Positions 1 through 5,681 of a stretch of DNA of 7,859 nt are shown piece by piece. The first letter of the stretch is position 1. Each line of letters begins with the position of its first letter. The notes below the pieces were generated by a model that saw only the letters and a list, made by a program, of their open reading frames with translations, ran no database searches and was not told where the DNA came from. Source of the DNA: Brevundimonas sp. GTDB lineage: Bacteria; Pseudomonadota; Alphaproteobacteria; Caulobacterales; Caulobacteraceae. Where the stretch lies: assembly GCA_015234495.1 (NCBI GenBank), contig JADGMZ010000024.1, positions 1-7,859 of the forward strand. Reading direction: 5' to 3'. The position numbers and the translations under genes are program-made.

Positions 1-937
1 GGTTGACGATGGGCTGGTAGAAGGGCTCGATCTCCCCGCGGACGAAGGCGTTGCGCAGGTCGGCCTCCAGGGCCAGCCGCGACAGACTGTCGGACTCCAG
101 CGCCCGGCCGTAGGCGGCGGCCCCGCCGCGACCGGCGGTCTTGGCCTGTTCGACCGCCAGTTCGGCCCGGCGCAGCAGTTCGGCGGGATCCGGCGCGTCC
201 GGGCCGCCCTCGGCCGCCACGGCCCCGATCGAGACGGTCGGATAGATGTCGAAGCCGGCGACGCGCAGCGGCTGCTCCAGCGCCTCGCGGAGGCGCTCGG
301 AGGCGGCGCCGGAGCCGCGCGGGACGATGACGGCGAACTCGTCCTCGCCGACGCGGGCGGGATTGGCCTCCTGGGCGAAGGCCGCGTTGAGGCGGGAGCC
401 CAGCGCCGCCAGCACCAGGTCGGCGCGCTCATGGCCGAGGGCCTCGTTGAGGCGGCGCAGGCGGTCGACGTCGGCCACCACCAGGTCGAACTCGCCGGGC
501 TGGGTCAGGGTCTCTCCAGCGCGCGCCAGGAAGGTGCGGCGGTCGAGCAGGCCGGTCAGGTGATCCCGGTGCGAGGCCGCGAACTTGGTCTCCAGCGCCA
601 CCACCCCGGCGGCGCGCAGGCCGTCCTCGAGCCAGACGCCGCGCCACAGGCAGGTCTCGGAGTCGCGCATCCGCAGGCGTACGGCCACCTCGGTCCCCTC
701 CGCATGGGGCTTGAGCACGCGCTCGGCCAGAGAGCGGTCCGAGGGAACGGCCACCGCCGTGAAGGCGGCGCCCGAGCATTCGGGGGCCAGCGGGCCGAGG
801 CCCAGCGCGCGGGTGGCCCCGGTGAAGCGCATCTGGTCCTCGGACGGAGTCCAGATCCACAGGGCGGTGTCGGCGGCGGCCAGCGCCTCGATGGCGGTCG
901 TCGCGTCCCAGGCCAGACTTCTGGAGCGTGTGTTCAA
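1..937 (-). CDS. pdeA: PAS-GGDEF-EAL c-di-GMP phosphodiesterase, PdeA-like (3' end outside window)
   Basis: The visible 312 residues form the N-terminal part of a c-di-GMP turnover protein. A PAS-like domain covers about residues 18-117 (ALWIWTP near 25-31). The GGDEF domain opens with DHLTGLLDRR (125-134). Its signature reads GEDEF at 197-201, with the second glycine replaced by Glu, and the RxxD product-inhibition site expected just upstream is absent. The EAL domain begins near residue 291 and reaches FYQPIV before the sequence runs off the left edge, so its catalytic EAL motif is not visible. In Caulobacter PdeA (CC3396), a GEDEF domain binds GTP and stimulates the phosphodiesterase domain; equal function here is inferred. 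The start is uncertain. The upstream in-frame stop is the acetyltransferase stop at 983-985, and no ATG or GTG gives a full PAS domain, so TTG at 937 is the best choice although its ribosome binding site is weak. The gene lies 45 nt after the acetyltransferase and could be cotranscribed with it. Confidence 0.82.
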   Translation of the reverse strand, partial: MNTRSRSLAWDATTAIEALAAADTALWIWTPSEDQMRFTGATRALGLGPLAPECSGAAFTAVAVPSDRSLAERVLKPHAEGTEVAVRLRMRDSETCLWRGVWLEDGLRAAGVVALETKFAASHRDHLTGLLDRRTFLARAGETLTQPGEFDLVVADVDRLRRLNEALGHERADLVLAALGSRLNAAFAQEANPARVGEDEFAVIVPRGSGAASERLREALEQPLRVAGFDIYPTVSIGAVAAEGGPDAPDPAELLRRAELAVEQAKTAGRGGAAAYGRALESDSLSRLALEADLRNAFVRGEIEPFYQPIVN

Positions 938-964
938 AACGCGTGACGGTCCCGACAGGGCGGC

Positions 965-982
965 GTCCGGATCAGCCCGGAC
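965..982 (-). repeat. Short inverted repeat in the leader of the PdeA-like gene
   Basis: GTCCGG and CCGGAC form a 6-bp perfect stem around a 6-nt loop, immediately after the acetyltransferase stop codon and 27 nt before the proposed TTG start. No T-run follows it, so it does not look like an intrinsic terminator. A GANTC site (GACTC, 980-984), the sequence methylated by CcrM in Caulobacterales, overlaps its edge and the stop codon. A stem this short can arise by chance in DNA this rich in GC. Confidence 0.35.
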
Positions 983-1573
983 TCAGCCGCCGCGCCCGGC
1001 CGCGTCATTGACGATGCCGAACAGCAGATGATCTGCCCACGCGCCGTTAATTTTGAGATAAGCCCGGGCTCGCCCTTCCAGGGCGAAGCCGGCCTTCTCG
1101 AGCACCCGGCGGGAGGCGAGGTTGGTAGGCACGCAGGCCGCTTCGACCCGGTGCAGCTTCAATTCATCGAAGGCGTGGGCCACGACGCCCCGCACCGCCC
1201 CCGTAGCCAGGCCCTGGCCGGCATAGGGCCGGCCGACCCAGTAGCCCAGCGTCCCCGCCTCGGCCACGCCGCGGCGCACGTTCGACAGGGTGATGGCGCC
1301 GACCAGCGCCTGGTCGGCGTCGGCGAAGATGAAGAAGGGCCAGGCGTTTCCGGCCTCCATCTCGCGGGCGTAGATCGACAGGCGGCGCTTGAAGGCGGCG
1401 CGGGTCAGGTCGTCCTCGGGCCAGGTCGGCTCCCAGGGCTGCAGATAGGCGTGGGAGACGCGACGCAGCGTGGCCCAGGCCTCGTGATCGGAGGCCCGCG
1501 GCGGGCGCAGGGTGACGCCCTCGCCCTTCACGACCGGCCCCGTCGCGTCATTGATCCAGTCCAGCAGGGCCAT
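983..1573 (-). CDS. GNAT-family N-acetyltransferase, RimJ/RimL type
   Basis: This 196-residue protein has the Acetyltransf_3 layout. It starts with a beta strand and the family-typical LRPPRASDHEAW (22-33). The core strands run through VGAITLSNV (91-99) and LGYWVG (109-114). The acetyl-CoA pyrophosphate loop is YAGQGLATGA (117-126). NLASRRVLEKAGF (151-163) is the usual C-terminal GNAT motif, where the Asn and the AGF turn are conserved. Such enzymes move an acetyl group from acetyl-CoA to an amine, classically the N-terminus of a ribosomal protein; the substrate here cannot be read from sequence. The frame stays open upstream to 1921, but that extension overlaps the peptidase gene. ATG at 1573 is preceded by a GGAGGT ribosome binding site and gives a normal-length protein. 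It begins 23 nt after the peptidase stop, suggesting one operon. The stop is in the same frame as the following PdeA-like gene. Confidence 0.93.
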   Translation of the reverse strand: MALLDWINDATGPVVKGEGVTLRPPRASDHEAWATLRRVSHAYLQPWEPTWPEDDLTRAAFKRRLSIYAREMEAGNAWPFFIFADADQALVGAITLSNVRRGVAEAGTLGYWVGRPYAGQGLATGAVRGVVAHAFDELKLHRVEAACVPTNLASRRVLEKAGFALEGRARAYLKINGAWADHLLFGIVNDAAGRGG

Positions 1574-1583
1574 GTCTGAGACT

Positions 1584-1589
1584 ACCTCC
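1584..1589 (-). promoter_or_regulatory. Ribosome binding site of the GNAT acetyltransferase
   Basis: The minus strand reads GGAGGT, 10 nt upstream of ATG 1573 and downstream of the peptidase stop codon. It fixes the acetyltransferase start at 1573 rather than at codons inside the peptidase gene. Confidence 0.75.
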
Positions 1590-1596
1590 GGCGGGC

Positions 1597-2889
1597 TCAG
1601 CCGAAAAGAGCGTCGCGGAAGGCGGCCCCGGCGGGGGCGGCCGCCTTCGGACCCAGCACCGCGGTGGCGGCCCGGCGCGGAGCCAGGGCGGCCGCGGCGG
1701 CGGCGCGAACGTCGTCGGCGGTCTGGGCCAGGGTCCGGTCGGCCGTGGTCTGGGACGGGATCAGGGCGCCGAAGATCAGCACCTGGGCGGCGGCCCGCCC
1801 GGCCCGCGCCGCCGGGCTCTCGTCCGACATCCACAGACCCGCGTTGAGCACCGCCTTGGCCCGCGACAGCTCCGCCGCGGTCGGTCCCTCCTCGGCCAGG
1901 GTCCTGAGTTCGGCGGCGCATACCTGCGCCAGCTCGACCGCCCGGTCCGCCGCCGCCCCGGCGTAGATCCCCAGTACGCCCGCGTCCTCATAGGGCTCGT
2001 GATAGGCGTCGATGGCGTAGGCCAGACCGCGTTCCTCGCGGGCGCTCTGGAACAGGCGCGAGGCCATGCCGCCACCGAGAATCTCGGTCATCAGCCGCGC
2101 CGCCGGATAGGCCGGATCGACGGCGGAGGCGGCGGGCAGCTGGAAGACGATGTTGGCCTGCTCAATGCGGCGCGACAGGGCCGCGTCGCCGCCGGTGAAC
2201 CGCGGGACCGCGGGCGTCTCGGCCGGGGTCGGCGCCTCGCCGCCGAACCAGCGCACGGCCAGCTCCAGCAATTCGGCCTCCTCGACGGCGCCCGAGGCGG
2301 CCACGACCATGCGGTCGGGCGAATAGAGCCGCGCCCGCCAGTCGGCGATAGAGGCGCGGCTGATCGGCTTCAGGCTGTCGACCGAGCCGAGGATGGGCCG
2401 ACCCAGCGGCTGCCCAGTCCAGGCCCGGGTCTGGGCCATCTCGAAGACGTGGTCGTCTGGCGTGTCGAAGGCCTCGGCGATCTCCTGGGCCACCACGTCC
2501 TTCTCGCGCTCGATCTCCCGGGCGTCGAGGGTCGGTCGGAACACGAGGTCGGATGCGACCTGCATGGCCAGCGGCAGGGAGCCGTGCAGGGCCCGCACCT
2601 CGAAACTGGTGCGCTCATAGCCGGTCGAGGCGTTGAGGGAGCCGCCCTGGGCCTCGATGCGTTCGACGATCTCGCGGGCGTCCATGTCGCCGGCGCCCTT
2701 GAAGACCAGATGCTCGAGGCAATGCGACCAGCCCGAGCGGGCCTCGTCCTCCCACTTGGCGCCGCCGCGGACGGCGACGGTCAGGGCCAGGGTGCGAAGT
2801 CCCGGCATGGGATCGCAGACGACGCGGACGCCGTTGGGCAGGGTGTGAAGGGTGGCGGTCAGGGCGTGTCCTTTGTCCCTACGCCGCAT
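1597..2889 (-). CDS. M16-family zinc metallopeptidase (mitochondrial processing peptidase beta-like)
   Basis: This is a single-unit M16B peptidase of 421-430 residues, the usual length for bacterial members. Numbering from ATG 2889, the inverted zinc motif HxxEH is HCLEH at 56-60 (His56, His60 ligands, Glu59 catalytic). The third ligand is Glu136 in VVAQEIAEAF, 77 residues after Glu59 as expected. The second, non-catalytic half contains SRLFQSAREERGLAYAI and a glycine-rich stretch typical of the C-terminal M16 domain. No signal peptide is evident, so it is probably cytoplasmic or peripheral; its substrates are unknown. ATG 2889 overlaps the end of surf1 by 11 nt and has no clear ribosome binding site. 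A CTG at 2862 sits 6 nt after AAAGGA and would give a 421-residue protein starting just before the conserved TLHTLPNGVRVV strand. I therefore consider CTG 2862 a serious alternative start. Confidence 0.93.
   Translation of the reverse strand: MRRRDKGHALTATLHTLPNGVRVVCDPMPGLRTLALTVAVRGGAKWEDEARSGWSHCLEHLVFKGAGDMDAREIVERIEAQGGSLNASTGYERTSFEVRALHGSLPLAMQVASDLVFRPTLDAREIEREKDVVAQEIAEAFDTPDDHVFEMAQTRAWTGQPLGRPILGSVDSLKPISRASIADWRARLYSPDRMVVAASGAVEEAELLELAVRWFGGEAPTPAETPAVPRFTGGDAALSRRIEQANIVFQLPAASAVDPAYPAARLMTEILGGGMASRLFQSAREERGLAYAIDAYHEPYEDAGVLGIYAGAAADRAVELAQVCAAELRTLAEEGPTAAELSRAKAVLNAGLWMSDESPAARAGRAAAQVLIFGALIPSQTTADRTLAQTADDVRAAAAAALAPRRAATAVLGPKAAAPAGAAFRDALFG
2869..2874 (-). promoter_or_regulatory. 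Putative ribosome binding site for the M16 peptidase (supports a CTG start at 2862)
   Basis: The minus strand reads AAAGGA, separated by 6 nt from an in-frame CTG at 2862. The site lies downstream of both the surf1 stop codon and the ATG at 2889, so it cannot serve that ATG. No ATG, GTG or TTG lies at a suitable distance from it in this frame. Confidence 0.45.
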
Positions 2890-3598
2890 CCCGGGCGCGA
2901 CGCTCGCCGGAAGGGGAACGGCGACGCAGCAGGGCGACGTAGAAGGCGATCAGGGCGAGGGCCAGGCCGAACCAGGTGATGGCGTAGGCCAGGTGGTTGT
3001 TCGAGAAGGAGGCCGGCGGCGCCGACGGCTTCAGCGCCAGCCACTCCGGATTGGACGAGGTCACCGCGAACAGCGTCCACGGCGCGACCGGGCCTTCGAC
3101 CCCGAGGGCGCGGGCCATGGCGGCGTTGTCCCGGGCGTAGAAATGCGCGCCTTCGGCCGCCAGGGCCATCGGGCCCGGCTCGGAGGCGGCGCGGACGACC
3201 GCCTCGATGCGGGTCGGCGCCGCGGACCGGGCCACCGGCGGACGGGCGGAAATGCCATCGGCGACGAAGCCCCGGTCGACCAGATAGACCTCGTCGGCGC
3301 CGGCCGCCTGACAGGCGGAGATCAGGCGGACGCCCGCGTCCTTGTCCTGGATGCTGCGCAGTTCGACGTAAGGGGCGGCGGCCAGGCCGGGGCAGTCGAC
3401 GACCACGCGGCGGAACTCCGGAGCGCCGCCGGCCATGACCTCGGACAGGGGGGCGGCCGGCCGGCTGGCGGCTGCTGCGGCGGCGGCGATCAGCCCCTCT
3501 TTCCACTGCAGGCGCTGAACCTGCCACACGCCGAGGCAGATCAGAACGACGAACACCAGCGCCGAGGCGACCGTCAGAATCCACGGAAAGCGGCGCAT
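2879..3598 (-). CDS. surf1: SURF1 family cytochrome oxidase assembly protein
   Basis: SURF1 proteins help deliver heme a to subunit I during assembly of aa3-type oxidases. This 239-residue protein has the family's two-helix plan. An N-terminal membrane helix (about 6-24) runs into the signature LGVWQVQRLQWK (22-33). A periplasmic domain of about 165 residues follows. A second helix (about 203-224) is preceded by NNHLAYAITWFG (200-211), the conserved C-terminal SURF1 motif. The C-terminus is Arg-rich and presumably cytoplasmic. ATG 3598 directly follows the DUF983 stop (TAG then ATG, no gap), with AGAGGG just upstream inside the end of DUF983, so the two genes are probably translationally coupled. 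The peptidase gene may overlap its last codons. Its place after ctaE and DUF983 is typical of alphaproteobacterial aa3 oxidase operons. Confidence 0.95.
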   Translation of the reverse strand: MRRFPWILTVASALVFVVLICLGVWQVQRLQWKEGLIAAAAAAASRPAAPLSEVMAGGAPEFRRVVVDCPGLAAAPYVELRSIQDKDAGVRLISACQAAGADEVYLVDRGFVADGISARPPVARSAAPTRIEAVVRAASEPGPMALAAEGAHFYARDNAAMARALGVEGPVAPWTLFAVTSSNPEWLALKPSAPPASFSNNHLAYAITWFGLALALIAFYVALLRRRSPSGERRARDAA

Positions 3599-3979
3599 CT
3601 AACCCTCTCCCGTCCTGTTCCTCACCTGCAGGGCCACCATCACGCCCTTGGCCGGCCGCATCAGAGCGAGCGACAGGCCCGCCACCAGCGGCAAGGCGCC
3701 GAGCAGCATGGCCCAGATCGGCGGATCATAGGCCACCTGGATGAACAGGGCGCCGAACACCACCGGCGCGCCGGCGATCTGCATCACGAAGACGGCGGCG
3801 CCGTCGCCGGTGTTCAGGCGGGTGAAGTCGTAGCCGCAGGCCTCGCAGCGCTCCACCACCTTGAGGAAGCCGCTGAACAGCGGGCCCCCGCCGCAGTTGG
3901 GGCAACGGCAAAGCAGACCGGCGCGGATCGGTTCGATCCGCGCCGGCTTTTCGATCCCAACGGGCGCGCCGCCGGTCAC
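3599..3979 (-). CDS. DUF983 zinc-ribbon membrane protein
   Basis: This 126-residue protein belongs to the DUF983 family, often found inside aa3 oxidase operons of alphaproteobacteria but with no defined reaction. An N-terminal zinc ribbon is formed by two CxxC pairs, CPNC (26-29) and CEAC (45-48), with an extra Cys at 24. Two membrane helices follow at about 61-82 and 88-107, with a short positively charged tail. The gene position and metal-binding type cysteines suggest a role in oxidase assembly or metal/redox handling, but that is inference. It starts with GTG, overlapping the ctaE stop by 4 nt (GTGA). There is no evident independent ribosome binding site, so translation likely depends on reinitiation after ctaE. 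Codons 12-21 form a perfect inverted repeat, described separately. Confidence 0.9.
   Translation of the reverse strand: MTGGAPVGIEKPARIEPIRAGLLCRCPNCGGGPLFSGFLKVVERCEACGYDFTRLNTGDGAAVFVMQIAGAPVVFGALFIQVAYDPPIWAMLLGALPLVAGLSLALMRPAKGVMVALQVRNRTGEG
3918..3946. repeat. Perfect 13-bp inverted repeat with 3-nt loop inside DUF983
   Basis: The arms CCGGCGCGGATCG (3918-3930) and CGATCCGCGCCGG (3934-3946) are exact reverse complements around GTT. On the plus strand the hairpin is followed after one C by TTTT (3948-3951), which is the form of an intrinsic terminator. On the coding (minus) strand it begins about 33 nt after the GTG start of DUF983 and has no T-run. It could terminate antisense transcription or mark a structured site between ctaE and the assembly genes. 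Its role is unknown. Confidence 0.6.
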
Positions 3980-4884
3980 CCGAAGGTGACGTAGACGAAG
4001 GCGAACAGGAACAGCCAGACCACGTCCACGAAATGCCAGTACCAGGCGGCCGCCTCGAAGCCGAAATGCTTCTGCGGGCTCATCTGGCCGGCCATCAGGC
4101 GCAGCAGGCAGACGGCCAGGAAGATCGTCCCCACCAGCACGTGGAAGCCGTGGAAGCCCGTGGCCATGAAGAAGATCGACCCGTACAGGCCCGAGTTCAG
4201 CGCCGCGTCGTTGAAGAACAGGTTCTCGTGGAGGATGTGGTTGTATTCATAGGCCTGGATGGCGGTGAACAGCACGCCAAGGGCGACGGTGATGGCCAGG
4301 CCGATCTTGGTCGCCTTGCGGTCGCCGACCTGCAGGGCGTGGTGGGCCCAGGTCACGGTCGTGCCCGACAGCAGCAGGATGATGGTGTTGAGCAGCGGCA
4401 GCTGCCAGGCGTCGAGCAGCTCGACGCCCTGCGGCGGCCAGGTCGACCAGGCGGCGGCGGTCTCGGCCCAGTTGCCGATCTCCGGCACATGGGCCCGGGC
4501 CTCGTTGAAGACCGCCATCTCGAAGAAGACCCAGAAGAAGGCGGCGAAGAACATCACCTCGGAGGCGATGAACAGGATCATGCCGTAGCGCAGGCCGATC
4601 GAGACCACCGGGGTGTGATCGCCTTGGCGGCTTTCCTTGATCACGTCCCGCCACCAGCCGGCCATGGACACCAGAACGCCGGCGAGACCGGCGAAGAACA
4701 GCGCCTTCTGGCCGTCGCCGAACAGGGCCGAGGCCAGCGGGCCGGAATCGGCGGGGACCAGCCCCTTCATCCACACCACGGCGCCGACGAACATGACCAC
4801 TGCGGCCATGGCCGACACCAGCGGCCAGGGGCTGGGGTTCACCAGGTGATAGTCGTGATGCGGAACTGCGTGGGCGTCAGCCAT
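3976..4884 (-). CDS. ctaE: Cytochrome c oxidase subunit III (aa3 type)
   Basis: Subunit III is a seven-helix membrane subunit that stabilises the aa3 oxidase and proton uptake by subunit I; it holds no metal centre. The 302-residue product begins MADAHAVPHHDYHLVNPSPWP, a typical N-terminus (HxYHLVxPSPWP). It contains WWRDVIKES (77-85), HTPVVSIGLRYGMILFI (90-106) and SEVMFF with the conserved membrane Glu at 109. Further on are a helix with TTVTWAHHAL and GFHGFHVLVG, and it ends with WYWHFVDVVWLFLF followed by YVTFG, a classic COX3 C-terminus. The loop between helices III and IV (FNEARAHVPEIGNW to WPPQGVE) is of the bacterial kind. The open frame extends upstream to 5133, but that part overlaps ctaG. 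ATG 4884 has AAGAGA 6 nt upstream and matches family length. It begins 50 nt after ctaG and overlaps DUF983 by 4 nt. Confidence 0.97.
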   Translation of the reverse strand: MADAHAVPHHDYHLVNPSPWPLVSAMAAVVMFVGAVVWMKGLVPADSGPLASALFGDGQKALFFAGLAGVLVSMAGWWRDVIKESRQGDHTPVVSIGLRYGMILFIASEVMFFAAFFWVFFEMAVFNEARAHVPEIGNWAETAAAWSTWPPQGVELLDAWQLPLLNTIILLLSGTTVTWAHHALQVGDRKATKIGLAITVALGVLFTAIQAYEYNHILHENLFFNDAALNSGLYGSIFFMATGFHGFHVLVGTIFLAVCLLRLMAGQMSPQKHFGFEAAAWYWHFVDVVWLFLFAFVYVTFG

Positions 4885-4934
4885 CTGGGTCTCTTGCAAC
4901 GGTCGAGAGTCGTATGGGGAGGCTATAGCGTCCG

Positions 4935-5498
4935 CTATGCGGCGGCGCCAGTAGCTGGAGCAGCGTTTGCGTCGTCTTGCTCGCCCTTGGTCGGATAGAA
5001 GGTGTAGCTGAGGGTGATCTGGCGCACGCCGCGGCTCTCGCGGTCGGTGGCGATCTCGGGCGCGACGAAATACTGGATGGGGAATTTCATCGTCTCGCCC
5101 GGCGGGATGACCTGCCCCTCGAAGCAGAAGCACTGCAGCTTCTGGAAGTAGGGACCGGCCCGTTCCGGCACGACGTTGTAGGCCGCGGTGGCGTGGATCG
5201 GGCGGTCCGAGGTGTTGGTCACGTCGAAGAAGGCGATGCCGGTCTCGCCGATCCTGACCCGCTGGCTGATCTGCTCGGCCTTGAAGATCATCGGCAGGTC
5301 GCGGACGTTGGTGTCGAAGCGGATCAGCACCGTCTCCTCGAGGACCTTGTCCGGCGCTTCCTCGGCGCGCGACACGGTGCCGTTGAAGCCGGTGACCTGG
5401 CAGAAGATGCGATACAGCGGAACGGCGGCGAAGGCCGCGCCAGTCATCCCCATGACGGTGATGACGCAGGCGATGGCGACGAGGTTCTTGCGGTTCAC
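4935..5498 (-). CDS. ctaG: Cytochrome c oxidase assembly protein CtaG/Cox11 (CuB chaperone)
   Basis: CtaG/Cox11 delivers copper to the CuB site of subunit I. This 187-residue protein has the family plan: a short cytoplasmic start, one membrane anchor (about 6-26), then a periplasmic immunoglobulin-like copper domain. VPLYRIFCQVTGFNG (26-40) includes the conserved Cys33. The copper ligands are in LQCFCFEGQ (Cys123, Cys125). IPPGETMKFPIQYFVAPE and the ITLSYTFYPTK end are also typical. A low-complexity Ala-rich tail of about 15 residues follows. The start is GTG at 5498, overlapping the stop of the small upstream gene by 4 nt (GTGA), with a good GGAGG ribosome binding site 7 nt upstream. It sits between coxF and ctaE, the normal alphaproteobacterial order. 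Confidence 0.97.
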   Translation of the reverse strand: MNRKNLVAIACVITVMGMTGAAFAAVPLYRIFCQVTGFNGTVSRAEEAPDKVLEETVLIRFDTNVRDLPMIFKAEQISQRVRIGETGIAFFDVTNTSDRPIHATAAYNVVPERAGPYFQKLQCFCFEGQVIPPGETMKFPIQYFVAPEIATDRESRGVRQITLSYTFYPTKGEQDDANAAPATGAAA

Positions 5499-5677
5499 TG
5501 GACCGCCTCCCCCGCCCCCGCCTCGGCGACCGGCGTCGCCGCGTCCCGATCGTCGGCGTTGTTGGCCAGCTTCAGCACGGTGACGCCGAACACCAGGATG
5601 ATGAACACCACCAGGCCGGCGGCGATGGCCACATTGCGCCGGTTGCGGGCGGCGAGTTCTTCGGGGGTCAGGCGCAT
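5495..5677 (-). CDS. coxF: CoxF-like small membrane protein of the aa3 oxidase operon
   Basis: This 60-residue protein has a charged, Arg-rich N-terminus (LTPEELAARNRRNVAIA), one membrane helix at about 16-36 and a VLKL segment just after it. This resembles the small CoxF proteins encoded between ctaB and ctaG in rhizobia and relatives. The tail is acidic and Ala-rich. The orientation is probably N-in by the positive-inside pattern. The exact function is not established; association with oxidase assembly is inferred from synteny. ATG 5677 lies 4 nt after the ctaB stop, and the stop overlaps the GTG of ctaG, so its translation is probably coupled to both neighbours. The symbol rests on position and layout more than on a diagnostic motif. 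Confidence 0.8.
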   Translation of the reverse strand: MRLTPEELAARNRRNVAIAAGLVVFIILVFGVTVLKLANNADDRDAATPVAEAGAGEAVQ

Positions 5678-5681
5678 GGCG

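Noticed and set aside
246..1031. Plus-strand frames and a 143-codon minus-strand frame in the left region
   Set aside because: A different minus-strand frame reads through the whole region as PAS, GGDEF and EAL domains, so these are shadows.
1201..1235. GGCCGG/CCGGCC inverted repeat inside the acetyltransferase gene
   Set aside because: A 6-bp GC-only stem within coding sequence, with no T-run and no positional logic, is expected by chance.
1621..1700. GGC/GCC-rich runs resembling repeats
   Set aside because: These are Ala/Gly/Pro codon runs in the peptidase C-terminal region and are expected at this GC content; no unit repeats consistently.
1574..1921. N-terminal extension of the acetyltransferase to 312 residues
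   Set aside because: The extra part is Arg/Gly-rich, overlaps the peptidase gene, and is replaced by a standard start at 1573 with a GGAGGT site.
2852..3994. Plus-strand open frame of 380 codons opposite surf1 and DUF983
   Set aside because: Same reasoning: it is opposite two well-supported genes with intact family motifs, and shows no recognisable domain.
4885..5133. N-terminal extension of ctaE to 385 residues
   Set aside because: It overlaps ctaG and lacks family similarity; MADAHAVPHHDYHLV is a normal subunit III start.
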